Assembly (NCBI RefSeq): GCF_030063355.1
Contig: NZ_JASISZ010000020.1
Span: 36,821 to 100,820 of the forward strand
Direction: 5' to 3'
DNA: 64,000 nucleotides
Origin: Streptomyces sp. PH10-H1
GTDB taxonomy: Bacteria > Actinomycetota > Actinomycetes > Streptomycetales > Streptomycetaceae
Positions within the stretch are counted from its first letter, which is position 1. Each line of letters begins with the position of its first letter. Shown here piece by piece: positions 26,400-34,217 of the stretch. The translations under genes were made by a program, and so were the position numbers. The notes beneath the pieces were generated by a model. The model saw nothing but the letters and a program-made list of their open reading frames with translations. It was not told where the DNA came from and searched no databases.

Positions 26400-27266
26400 T
26401 CACTGCCCCGAAGCCGGCGGCGAGGAGTCACGCTCGGCCTCGATCAGAGCGACCAGCTTGGCGATCATCTCCGGCGCCAGGCCGGCCTGCTCCGCGCCGC
26501 GCGCGGCCAGCGCCAGGCCGCCGGACGCCGCAGCGAGCAGCTTGATGCTCTCCACGACCTGCTGCGCCACCTTCTCGCCGGACTGGAAGTACACCGGCGA
26601 AACGCCCAGGACCTCCGCCAGGCTCTCGTAGAACGCCGCCTCGTCCGGCGCGCCCGCCAGGACCTGCGCAAGCTGCTGCCGACCGGTGCGCACCGCGGCG
26701 AACTGCTGTGCGGTGACGAGCTGCCGGCCGGCCCGGGCGTTGATCTGGTCCGCGAATTCCCTGTCACTGGGCGGCGCCCCGGGATAGGTGTGGTTCAGCA
26801 GGTAGGTGACTTTTTCGCTCAGCGTCTGCGGCACCGCCGGAGTGGGGGCGATGTCGCCGAAGGAGACGCTCTGCGCGGCGCGAACTTGCTGTTCGGTGAC
26901 GTTGTAGGCCTCAGCGACCTTGGTAATCACCCGGGCGTCCAGGGGCTTGTGGCCGAGCTCGGCACCGCTCAGGACCCCCCGTGGGACGCCACTGATCTTG
27001 GCGGCGTCGATTTGGGAAAAGCCGGCATCGGTCCGCAAGTCCTTGAGGTCCGCGGGCCCTTTGCGCGGAAACATCTCATCCAGCGGCCGACTGAACGCGG
27101 CGGCGATCGTCGCGAGCTTCTCGGCGCTGGCAAAGCGGGTGCCGGCCTCCCACTGCGCGACCATGGCGCGTTCCACGCCCACCGCCCTGGCGACGTCTGC
27201 CTGGTGCCATTCACGCGCCCTGCGCTCCTGGCGGAGGAGTTCGCCGTTGAATTGGCGTGCAGGCAT
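26400..27266 (-). CDS. XRE-family transcriptional regulator with two HTH domains
   Basis: A 288-aa protein from ATG 27266 (CAGGAG eight bases upstream). Two consecutive Cro/C1-type HTHs: residues about 5-60 (REWHQADVARAVGVERAMVA, QWEAGTRF) and about 70-125 (GFSQIDAAKISGVPRGVLSG, AELGHKPLD). The C-terminal half (SDREFADQINARAGRQLVTA, ASGGLALAARGAEQAG) resembles the dimerisation part of such regulators. It converges on the PAP2-like gene, and its upstream region carries large repeats with a 19-bp palindrome. Likely the partner of the peptidase operon. Confidence 0.82.
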   Translation of the reverse strand: MPARQFNGELLRQERRAREWHQADVARAVGVERAMVAQWEAGTRFASAEKLATIAAAFSRPLDEMFPRKGPADLKDLRTDAGFSQIDAAKISGVPRGVLSGAELGHKPLDARVITKVAEAYNVTEQQVRAAQSVSFGDIAPTPAVPQTLSEKVTYLLNHTYPGAPPSDREFADQINARAGRQLVTAQQFAAVRTGRQQLAQVLAGAPDEAAFYESLAEVLGVSPVYFQSGEKVAQQVVESIKLLAAASGGLALAARGAEQAGLAPEMIAKLVALIEAERDSSPPASGQ

Positions 27267-27307
27267 CGTGTGGCTCCTGAGGGGGTGACCTGTTGCGCGG
27301 GCCGAGG

Positions 27308-27483
27308 CGAGCTTCGCCACTGGCATGCAGCAGGCTACATGATGCGGCTTTGTGCAGAAAGATCTTGTTTGCTGCTGCATGGCGCGCCGCAGAAAGGCGG
27401 TGATCTGCTGCGCGATCGAACGAGCTTCGGCACTGGCTTGATGCAGCAAGCTACATGATGTAGCTTCGTGCCGAAGGATCTTG
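27308..27483. repeat. Two imperfect direct repeats of about 60 bp in the XRE upstream region
   Basis: Copy 1 (27308-27368) and copy 2 (27421-27483) share GAGCTTCG..CACTGGC, TGCAGCA.GCTACATGATG and GTGC.GAA.GATCTTG, at roughly 80% identity with a two-base indel. TGCTGCAT appears again near 27370 and 27487. The spacing is about 113 bp. They look like duplicated operators for the XRE protein. Confidence 0.6.
27425..27476. promoter_or_regulatory. Nested palindromic operator in repeat copy 2
   Basis: The inner palindrome AAGCTACAT-G-ATGTAGCTT (27448-27466) has perfect 9-bp arms and lies within an outer pair CTTCGGCAC (27425-27433) / GTGCCGAAG (27468-27476). Copy 1 keeps only part of this symmetry. 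Probable binding site of the divergent XRE regulator. Confidence 0.55.
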
Positions 27484-27565
27484 GTGGTGCTGCATATCTT
27501 GCCCCGTGCACACCGCCGAGAACCCTCATCACACCCTATCCGGGGCGCCCTTGGGCACTCCGGGT

Positions 27566-27613
27566 CCGGAACCGGGCAGCTACTGGCCTGGAAAACCGAC
27601 TGCCCGGTTCCGG
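27566..27613. other. 14-bp inverted repeat in the leader of the SpaA-type gene
   Basis: CCGGAACCGGGCAG (27566-27579) and its exact complement (27600-27613) are separated by 20 bases. The repeat ends about eight bases before the GGGAGAC ribosome site of the gene at 27635, so it can fold in the mRNA leader and limit translation or transcription. Confidence 0.5.
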
Positions 27614-27634
27614 TATCACCCTCGGGAGACATGC

Positions 27635-28894
27635 ATGAGTGTGCCATCAGTCCGTGCTTTGACACAGCCAGGCACCAAAACGCGCGCCACGATCGTCACC
27701 ACTGCCGTAGCCCTGGCCGCCGTGACGCTCGCCGCACCGTCGGCCGGCGCGGCCGACAAATGGGGACCCGGCTTCCTCATCCCGGACTCCGCCGGCCACG
27801 CCGGCGCCTCGCACCTGGGCGCTTACGGCGCCCCTGGTGCACCGCTGCCCGGGATCAACGGCTTGGCCTACTGCGCGGATCCCGAGCTCTCCGGCCCGGA
27901 CACCGCCGGCCGCTACGGCCCGGCCACCGACTTCACCACCTGGACCTCGCGGGCCACCGGCAAGAAGGCCTCCCCCCAGGACGTCGCGCGCGCCGCGTAC
28001 CTCCTGTCGCAGTACGGCGAGACCACCCGCGACGCCCAGGCCGCCGCGATCGACGCAGACATCTACACCTTCCTCGAGCCCGGCTCCACCTACGCCCTGC
28101 CCGACGGCAAGCGGGCTCTGCAGCGCCTGGCCTACCCCGCGGTTCCCGCCACAACGAAGAACCTGGCGCAGGACTTCCTTGCCGAAGCGGCCACCTTCGC
28201 CGGCCCGTACACCCTCAACGTCCACCCAACGGCCGGCCCGTTCACGCCGGGCAAGACCACCCCGGTGACCCTCGACGTGACGTCCGCCTCCGGGCACAAG
28301 ATGCCCGGCATCAAGCTCGAGCTCGATGTCTCCGGCGCAGCAGCCGGCGCCGGAACCGTGACCACCAACGCCGACGGCATCGCCACGGCCATCATCACCC
28401 CGACCGCGGCCGGCACCGTCGACATCAAGGCCCTCGCCAAGTCGCTTCCCGCCACCGCCCTGCGCGCAGTCGCGCCGAGCAACACCAAGGCGCAGCGCAT
28501 GCTCCTGACCGGCGGGCGCTCCACCGCCCAGGCACAGGCGCAGCTGACAGTCGCCACCCCACACGGCGGCCTCACCCTCACCAAGACCGCAGCCGACACC
28601 GGCGCACCACTGCCCGGCGTGGTGTTCGCGGTAAAGGACTCCGCCGGCAAGACGGTAGCCACCGGTGCAACCGACGCCCACGGGGTCTGGACTGCCGCGG
28701 ACCTGACGCCCGGCGCCTACACCGTGCACGAGGTCGCAGCGGTGGAGGGCTACCAGCTCGCCGCCGACCAGGACGCCACCGTCACCGAAGGCACGACGGC
28801 CCGCGTCGCGGTCAAGGACACCAAGATCCCCGCACTGCCGAAGCCGAAGCCGCGCCCCGTCACCATCACCGTCCTGCCGAAGACCGGCGCCTGA
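27635..28894 (+). CDS. Secreted SpaA/Cna-B-type surface protein ending in LPKTG
   Basis: A 419-aa protein. It has a signal peptide (RATIVTTAVALAAVTLAAPSAGA) and an N-terminal domain (AYCADPELSGP, KKASPQDVARAAYLLSQYGE) reminiscent of TQXA/thioester-type surface domains. Two beta domains follow: a big-Ig-like one (PFTPGKTTPVTLDVTSASG) and a SpaA/Cna-B fold (GLTLTKTAADTGAPLPGVVF through GAYTVHEVAAVEGYQLA). The last residues are TVLPKTGA: a sortase LPxTG motif with no membrane helix or charged tail after it. A sortase gene follows directly. Cell-surface attachment is expected but the sorting signal is incomplete. Confidence 0.82.
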   Translation: MSVPSVRALTQPGTKTRATIVTTAVALAAVTLAAPSAGAADKWGPGFLIPDSAGHAGASHLGAYGAPGAPLPGINGLAYCADPELSGPDTAGRYGPATDFTTWTSRATGKKASPQDVARAAYLLSQYGETTRDAQAAAIDADIYTFLEPGSTYALPDGKRALQRLAYPAVPATTKNLAQDFLAEAATFAGPYTLNVHPTAGPFTPGKTTPVTLDVTSASGHKMPGIKLELDVSGAAAGAGTVTTNADGIATAIITPTAAGTVDIKALAKSLPATALRAVAPSNTKAQRMLLTGGRSTAQAQAQLTVATPHGGLTLTKTAADTGAPLPGVVFAVKDSAGKTVATGATDAHGVWTAADLTPGAYTVHEVAAVEGYQLAADQDATVTEGTTARVAVKDTKIPALPKPKPRPVTITVLPKTGA

Positions 28895-28930
28895 GCTCCC
28901 TCTTCGACACCTGGTCCTCAGCGGACCTGA

Positions 28931-28974
28931 CGGTGCGGTGGAGGCCGGCCTCGCAACCGGCCTCCACCGCACCG
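28931..28974 (+). terminator. Terminator hairpin after the SpaA-type gene
   Basis: An 18-bp perfect stem (starting CGGTGCGGTGGAGGCC) with loop CCTCGCAA, 36 bp after the stop at 28894. It confirms that the gene really ends at LPKTGA and may reduce read-through into the sortase gene. Confidence 0.8.
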
Positions 28975-29010
28975 ACGGCCCCAAGCCGATTTCACTCGCT
29001 GGAAGCACCT

Positions 29011-29826
29011 ATGCCGAACACACCCGATTCCCTCGACCCTTCCCCTGCCGGCGAATCCGCGACCGCCCGACCCGGCACCCACCGACTCGCTCTCGTCGCC
29101 GCAGCCGCCACAGCCGGACTCGGGATCGCCGCAGCCCTGTGGACCCAGACCGGCCATCAGCCTGCCGCAGGGCCCAAGGCGGCCCCGCGCCCTCCTGCCA
29201 CCTCGCAGGTCCCCGACCCGCTGACGACCCCTTCCGCTGCTGCACCCGACGGAGCGGCGGCCGCGGACACCACCGCGGCGTCCCGCACGCAAGCCGTCCG
29301 GGCACTCACCGTCTGGGGCGGCACCAACCCGGCCGGAAACGGAATCCACGCCGTGGGAGGCAACAGCGAAACCGGCCCCGGCGGCCCGATCGGCGAAGTC
29401 CTGCGCATCCCCGTCCTGGGCGCGTCCTGGGCCCAACCGGTCTACGACGGGGTGTCCGACCGCCAACTGCGCGCCGGCATCGGGCATTTCCCTACCACCG
29501 AGCAGCCAGGGCAGATCGGCAACTTCGCCGTAGCCGGCCACCGCTCCGGCGTCACGGACCCGGCTTTCCAGCACATCGACCGCATCCAGCCCGGCGCGGC
29601 CATCACCGTGACCACCGCCCACCGCGTCACCTACACCTACACCGTCACCCGGGTCCGCACCGTCGCACCGGATGACGTCGACGTCATCGCCCAGGTCCCT
29701 GACCAGCCCACAGCCACCCCGACGACGGCCCTGCTCACTTTGGTGACGTGCTGGCCGGCCACCGGCCACTCCCAGCGCGTCGTCGTCGAGGCACGCCTCG
29801 TCGCATCGAAGGGAGGTACCCAGTGA
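29011..29826 (+). CDS. Class E sortase
   Basis: A 271-aa protein with an N-terminal signal anchor (LALVAAAATAGLGIAAALW), a Pro/Ala linker, and a sortase beta barrel. Catalytic His is in FAVAGHRS, catalytic Cys in LLTLVTCWPATGHSQR (TLxTC), and the Arg is in HSQRVVVEARL. Class E sortases of Streptomyces cleave LAxTG/LPxTG substrates and attach them to peptidoglycan; the neighbouring LPKTG protein is the obvious candidate. GGAAG precedes the ATG by five bases. Confidence 0.92.
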   Translation: MPNTPDSLDPSPAGESATARPGTHRLALVAAAATAGLGIAAALWTQTGHQPAAGPKAAPRPPATSQVPDPLTTPSAAAPDGAAAADTTAASRTQAVRALTVWGGTNPAGNGIHAVGGNSETGPGGPIGEVLRIPVLGASWAQPVYDGVSDRQLRAGIGHFPTTEQPGQIGNFAVAGHRSGVTDPAFQHIDRIQPGAAITVTTAHRVTYTYTVTRVRTVAPDDVDVIAQVPDQPTATPTTALLTLVTCWPATGHSQRVVVEARLVASKGGTQ

Positions 29827-30173
29827 CCGCACCCTCCACCCGCCAGGTGGGCGGCACCACACGCACTGTGATGCCGGCCCGCTCCTGGCCGGTCTACGAA
29901 CTCGGACGCGCCCGCGCGGAGATCGTCGCGATGGACATGCTCCTGCGCGGCGTCTCCCGCACCCGCATCCGCCACAGCACCAAACTGTCGCTGTTCAGCA
30001 TCGCCCGCCTGGCGGACCTGATCGCCGAAGAGGCCGACCAGCCGCCGATGCCCCGCAACGTGTGCCGCAACCCAATCCGCCACTCCCACGCCACCAGCCG
30101 CCAGAAACCGCGGATCCCGACCCCGGTCCAGGACCTCACTGAGCCCCTGCAGATGGCACTCGCCCTGGACTGA
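29823..30173 (+). CDS. Hypothetical helical protein (116 aa) coupled to the sortase
   Basis: GTG overlaps the sortase stop (GTGA). Middle part VYELGRARAEIVAMDMLLRG, then SRTRIRHSTKLSLFSIARLA, reads like a small helix-turn-helix (sigma/regulator-like), ending in a Pro-rich tail. No firm family. Confidence 0.5.
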   Translation: MTAPSTRQVGGTTRTVMPARSWPVYELGRARAEIVAMDMLLRGVSRTRIRHSTKLSLFSIARLADLIAEEADQPPMPRNVCRNPIRHSHATSRQKPRIPTPVQDLTEPLQMALALD

Positions 30174-30265
30174 CCCCCGCGCGACCAGCGCCCACCGTCC
30201 CGCTCTGCCAGGCCCGTACCGCCACGGGTCCATTTTCGTGCACCCAAAAACCCCAGGAAGCCCCC

Positions 30266-31663
30266 ATGCCCACGCCCCTCACCCCGCTCGCGCCCCGCGC
30301 CCCGGCCACGGGTCGCGCCGTGCCCGGTGCTGCTGTGCGCCTGCCGGCGAGCAGCCAGTGGGCCACCACCACCCCCTCCCGTATCGCCCCCGAGGGCTAC
30401 TCGTGGCTGCAGGCCGTCCACTGGCACCACGACCACGCCCAGGTCGCCCACGACCGCTCCCACGGCCCGACCCGCCTCAATCGGACCACGCTGCGCCTCG
30501 CAGGAATCCTGGCCCGGCTGACGGAGTGCCGGCCCGGCGTGGACCAGCTCGTGATGTGGCTGAAGATCAGTGAGCGCACCGTCCAATACCACCTGAGCCT
30601 CCTGCGGGACGCCGGACTGCTCGTGTACCTCTCCAAGGGCACACGTGTCAGCGGAATCGGCGGCCGGGCCAGCGAGTTCCTCCGGACTATCCCTCCGACC
30701 TTCGACGAGGCCCTGGGGTTGCGGACCGGTCCGTCCGAGCGGTACATCCGCTCGGTCCGCGGCATGGCCGAAGACCAGGTCCCCGTGATGAAAGCTCTCG
30801 CGGCCAAGGCCAAGCGGACACTCTCCAACGCCCGGACAAAGGGGGCCAATCGCCGGGCGCTGAAGGCCACTTCGGCGGCCTCGTCTTGCACCCCAAGGGG
30901 GGTAAGTACTTCTAGGCTTTCCTCTGCCGGTATGACTTCGCTTCCCCCTGAGAGCAAGCTCGGAGCCGGGAACCACACGTCACCCACCCCCCAGAAGCCG
31001 GCCGCACCGCGCCGGAAGCTGAACCAGACCGGCCGCCGCCACCAGCTCGCCTTCGAGCTCATCCAGCAGGTCGGCTGGCTGAACCGGGCCGACGTTCCCC
31101 GGATCGCCTGGATCGTCCGACATGTCGCCGACGCCGGATGGACCGCAGCCGACGTCATGGCCGTCCTGGCGCAGCAATCGCCCGCCCAGCGGGTTCACCG
31201 CCCCTCGGGATTCCTCGCCAGCCGCCTGCGCGGCGTCGAGCAGGTCTACGACACCCCAGCCAAGCGGGCCAATCTCGTCACCTGGTGGCGGGACTCGCGC
31301 CGTGCCGAGCAGGATCGGCACGACGACTGGGCCGGCGCATGGCAGGCCCCCACCGATCGCAGCCTGGTGCGCCGAGTCGACGCGGTCTTCGCCGACGTGC
31401 GCCAGGCCGCAGCCGGCGTCCTCGTGCCGTACGGCGAGATCGCCGCGGACGACGACGCCTCGGCCGACCTGGAACAGCTGACGCCCGAGGAGATCACCTC
31501 CCTGCGGGCGGCCGCGCAGCAGGACCCCACGTTCATCCGCATCACCATCGACGCCCGCGGCGAGACCTACGCGAGGCGATTGTTCACCCACCATTTGGTC
31601 GACCAGGCCCGCCGGCTCGCGGGCCTCGGCCGCACGACGTTGCACCGACGGAGGTCAGCATGA
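30266..31663 (+). CDS. Winged-helix plasmid protein, possible replication initiator
   Basis: A 465-aa protein. Residues about 65-130 form a winged helix (DQLVMWLKISERTVQYHLSL, LRDAGLLVYLSKG). After a Ser/Pro-rich linker a second folded part (RRHQLAFELIQQVGWLNRAD, VAGWTAADVM-like) and an acidic C-terminus follow. Its stop overlaps the start of the DciA-like gene. DNA-binding protein plus helicase loader in one operon, upstream of a large non-coding palindromic region, is what a plasmid replication module would look like; initiator function is inferred. Confidence 0.6.
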   Translation: MPTPLTPLAPRAPATGRAVPGAAVRLPASSQWATTTPSRIAPEGYSWLQAVHWHHDHAQVAHDRSHGPTRLNRTTLRLAGILARLTECRPGVDQLVMWLKISERTVQYHLSLLRDAGLLVYLSKGTRVSGIGGRASEFLRTIPPTFDEALGLRTGPSERYIRSVRGMAEDQVPVMKALAAKAKRTLSNARTKGANRRALKATSAASSCTPRGVSTSRLSSAGMTSLPPESKLGAGNHTSPTPQKPAAPRRKLNQTGRRHQLAFELIQQVGWLNRADVPRIAWIVRHVADAGWTAADVMAVLAQQSPAQRVHRPSGFLASRLRGVEQVYDTPAKRANLVTWWRDSRRAEQDRHDDWAGAWQAPTDRSLVRRVDAVFADVRQAAAGVLVPYGEIAADDDASADLEQLTPEEITSLRAAAQQDPTFIRITIDARGETYARRLFTHHLVDQARRLAGLGRTTLHRRRSA

Positions 31664-32565
31664 CCACACCCCCGGCCGCCGGTGCGGACCTCGCCCGGAT
31701 CGCCCTCGTCGCCGCGAAGCAGGCCGCCAAGCAGCGCGGTACCCACGGAGCTGCTCAGCGCAAGCCCAAGCGCCGGTCTACCGGCGCACACCGCGCCGGC
31801 CGCGACCCCCTGGCACTCGAGGGAGCGCTTGCCGCCCTCATCGTCGAGCGCGGCTGGGAAACTCCCGCGGCCGCCGGCTCGATCCTCGACCGATGGACCG
31901 CCATCGCCACCCCCGAGATCGCCGCGCACCTGCAGGCCGTCGGCTTCGACGAGCGGACCGGCACCCTCGAAATCCTCGCCACCTCGGCCGCCTGGGCCAC
32001 CCAGGGCCGCCTGCTCAGCATCCAACTCATGCGCCAGGCCAACGACGCAGCCGGCCGCCAGGCCGTCCACCACATCGCCATCAAGGCCCCCGGATCCCGC
32101 ACACCTCCCAGCCCCGCGCCGGCAGTTACCCCATCAGCCAGCCAGCGGCCGCCGCCCGGCCCCATCCGTACGCGCGCCGATGCCCCAGACGGATACCACC
32201 AGGCGCGTTCCGCCGTACAGAGCGGCCCCCGAACCCGCAGCGACGGCCCGCTACGCACCCGCGAGGCAGCCCATCCCGGCTACCACCAGGTCATCCTCGC
32301 CATCGTGCAGCCCGGCATCCCGGCTCGCCCATCCCCCGCACCGGATCCGCTCCGCGCCTCCCAGCACAGCACGCCTGGCTATCAAACCGGCCTCGACCTC
32401 CTGCGTGCAGCCCCCCCAGCGCCGGCCCCCCGGCCGTCGGCGCTTCACACCCGCGCGGCAGCTTCCGCCGGCTACACCCAGGTGCTGCAGGCGCTGCGGG
32501 CCGGAAAGGGCCGCAGCATCCCTCCGTCGGACCACCTCTCGCACCCCGTCGACCACGAGGCCTGA
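31660..32565 (+). CDS. DciA-like (DUF721) helicase-loader protein with C-terminal GYxQ repeats
   Basis: A 301-aa protein. Residues about 1-150 match actinobacterial DciA/DUF721: ARIALVAAKQAAKQRGTHGA, then GRDPLALEGALAALIVERGW, and the KH-like TGTLEILATSAAWATQGRLL. DciA recruits the replicative helicase. The C-terminal 150 residues are a Pro-rich tail with four imperfect units built on R-x-(4-6)-GY(H/Q/T)QxxxxxxR (DGYHQA, PGYHQVILAI, PGYQTGLDLL, AGYTQVLQAL), not part of normal DciA. ATGA overlap with the preceding gene. A plasmid-borne copy is unusual. Confidence 0.78.
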   Translation: MTTPPAAGADLARIALVAAKQAAKQRGTHGAAQRKPKRRSTGAHRAGRDPLALEGALAALIVERGWETPAAAGSILDRWTAIATPEIAAHLQAVGFDERTGTLEILATSAAWATQGRLLSIQLMRQANDAAGRQAVHHIAIKAPGSRTPPSPAPAVTPSASQRPPPGPIRTRADAPDGYHQARSAVQSGPRTRSDGPLRTREAAHPGYHQVILAIVQPGIPARPSPAPDPLRASQHSTPGYQTGLDLLRAAPPAPAPRPSALHTRAAASAGYTQVLQALRAGKGRSIPPSDHLSHPVDHEA

Positions 32566-32597
32566 CGGAACAACTCCAACCGGACGGAGCGCTGTTC

Positions 32598-32765
32598 ATG
32601 GAAACCTTCACCGACCCCGCCGCGCATCATGCAGCAGGCAAAGAACCGCACCACCGCCTCACCGCGTCAACCGTCACCGACCCCGCACTCGAAGACCTCT
32701 ACGCCGAACGCGACAGGTACCTGCGCCTCTTGGCGGTGGTTCTCATCATGGGAGCTTCTGCATGA
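32598..32765 (+). CDS. Small protein (55 aa), unknown
   Basis: ATG with GGAGC seven bases upstream: METFTDPAAHHAAGKEPHHR, then LEDLYAERDRYLRLLAVVLI and a short hydrophobic end. Possibly membrane-peripheral. The stop overlaps the next ATG, so it is coupled to 32762. Confidence 0.5.
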   Translation: METFTDPAAHHAAGKEPHHRLTASTVTDPALEDLYAERDRYLRLLAVVLIMGASA

Positions 32766-33028
32766 GCACGGGATTCGCCCCGCTGCAGGAGCCCGGAATC
32801 GACCGATCCGCCACGGCAGCCGCGGAGCCCAGAGCCACGCCCTTCGCACCTGACGCTGGCGTTAACACCTGCGCTGCTCGAAAAAGCACGACCTCCACAG
32901 AAAGAGACAGTTTGGGTATATATGCCCCGTGTGGGACGAATTTACCGGCTCCCTCGCAGGCACCAGCTGTCCGATGTTGGACACAACCGGTCTCGAAAAG
33001 AAGCAGGAATCAGCAGGTATATGCCTAG
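32762..33028 (+). CDS. Small hypothetical protein (88 aa), C-terminal part uncertain
   Basis: ATGA overlap with the previous gene. Begins MSTGFAPLQEPGIDRSATAA and continues with a polar, Ser/Arg-rich sequence. The codons after about 32880 lose the GC bias typical of coding DNA here, so the real protein may be shorter or degraded. Confidence 0.35.
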   Translation: MSTGFAPLQEPGIDRSATAAAEPRATPFAPDAGVNTCAARKSTTSTERDSLGIYAPCGTNLPAPSQAPAVRCWTQPVSKRSRNQQVYA

Positions 33029-33116
33029 ATGGATGGTAAAGAGGGCGTGGACTCAGCAGGGCCCCCATGAAATAGCATCTGCTGGACCAGATCTTCCATG
33101 GGCAAGGGGCACCGCT

Positions 33117-33185
33117 ATGTCGACCATCACCATGACTTCGACCGCAGTTACGACCGACGGCACATGGATTTGGTTCCCTTTCTAA
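33117..33185 (+). CDS. 22-residue peptide ORF ending WIWFPF
   Basis: AAGGGG eight bases before the ATG, a Ser/Thr-rich start (MSTITMTSTAVTT), then DGTWIWFPF and TAA. A hairpin begins at the stop codon itself. A short frame framed by a ribosome site and a terminator looks deliberate. The aromatic tail recalls signalling or modified peptides, but no maturation enzyme is adjacent. A longer reading from ATG 32922 is possible but has weaker coding character. Confidence 0.4.
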   Translation: MSTITMTSTAVTTDGTWIWFPF

Positions 33186-33222
33186 CGCCAAACCGCCTGA
33201 CGGTGCGCCACGGATTTGGCGT
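33185..33222 (+). terminator. Hairpin directly after the 22-residue ORF
   Basis: ACGCCAAA-CCG ... CGG-a-TTTGGCGT, 8 plus 3 base pairs with one bulge. It is followed closely by a second small inverted repeat TCAGGT-CAGA-ACCTGA at 33230-33245, whose halves resemble the GntR operator half site in everted order. Confidence 0.5.
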
Positions 33223-34138
33223 GTCCCCTTCAGGTCAGAACCTGACATTCCGCACTGTTTGATCCTTGACGCGAAATCCGGGAACGCCAAGGCCGAGACG
33301 CTGGAAAGCCGTTGCTCATAGCGCCGGCTTCTCTTGCGCTGATGCATGCACCCAAGTCGCGGACGCCTAGGGGTCCAGCGGCCCTACGAACTTCCAACGG
33401 GGTCTGGCCGTCTCACAGCGTGTGGTGGCCACACCCTGTCGCGCCGAGGGAAGCCCTTCACGGCCCTCCCCGGGGCGCGCCCCACGTTGGACGATGGCCC
33501 GCGACGTTCGCGGAACCGTTGCGCATGACCGCTGGCGGCCAGCTGCTTCGCCGAGGCACTACGGCGAAGCAGCCAGCCGCCAGCCCACAGGGGGCCGCCC
33601 TGGCTCGAGCGCATTGCAACCGACCGGGACGCGGTGAGCTGGTCCCGGTCATCGACATCCCCCGTAGCTTTCCGGCTCCCCAACTGGACTCAGGCCAGAA
33701 CTCGTTACCGGGGGCCGCGATGACGACCGCGCCCCTGCTCCTCGCTCGCTGACCACTTCGACCGCTGGCCCGGTCCGCTCGGCGGAATGTCCGGCGGACC
33801 CCACCGCGAGGACCGCGCAACCACGCTCGACGGCCCGCACGACCGGCTGGCGAAGGTCCTTGACGGGCACCCCGAGCGTCTAGCGCCCGGTCGCCGGCCT
33901 GCTGGCCGACACAGCCGCAGCCACCGCGCGGGTAAGACGAAGCCGCAGCGCGACGACATCGCTGTCCGGAAGGCGCGGAACCTCAGCGCGGTCGCGGGAC
34001 CGAGACGGTCGCCTGCCGCGACGTTCCAGCCGGCCGGTGCCTCCGCACTCCGCCGGAAGCGATATGTACCTCTGCCCAGGGCCCTTGCGCGCAGGCCCGC
34101 CCACCCGGTGTGGCCGCGGCAACTAAGCAACGGTCAAG
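33223..34138. other. Palindrome-rich non-coding region, candidate replication origin
   Basis: About 0.9 kb with no frame I can support (the long frames here have poor composition and no ribosome sites). It contains several inverted repeats: 33531-33584 (large), CCGCGA-cgt-TCGCGG near 33500, GGTCCGC...GCGGACC near 33773-33800 and the 12-bp palindrome GGGGCGCGCCCC near 33475. It lies between the initiator/DciA-like genes and the Tap/Tpg-like operon, where an internal origin of a linear plasmid would be expected. Origin function is inference. Confidence 0.4.
33531..33584. repeat. 23-nt-arm hairpin in the non-coding region
   Basis: Left arm 33531-33553 and right arm 33562-33584 pair except for two central bases (inner stem GCTGCTTCGCCG / CGGCGAAGCAGC, outer GCTGGCGGC / GCCGCCAGC) around an 8-nt loop. 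Of the size seen in Streptomyces telomere and origin palindromes. Confidence 0.6.
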
Positions 34139-34178
34139 AATACATACAAATACATCGTGCATCGAGAGTCGATGTATT
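34139..34178. promoter_or_regulatory. AT-rich operator/promoter with AATACAT repeats
   Basis: AATACAT at 34139-34145 and again at 34149-34155, exactly 10 bp apart. The second is part of an inverted repeat AATACATCG (34149-34157) / CGATGTATT (34170-34178). It is by far the most AT-rich spot for kilobases and sits 40 bp upstream of the ATG at 34218, so it is the likely regulated promoter of the Tap/Tpg-like operon. Confidence 0.55.
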
Positions 34179-34217
34179 CTAGGGTAGGAGCCGACACCAC
34201 AGCTTCGAAGGACTCTC

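Noticed and set aside
33312..33752. Plus-strand frame in the palindromic gap
   Set aside because: Arg/Pro/Gly-biased shadow composition and overlap with the large hairpin; not a gene.
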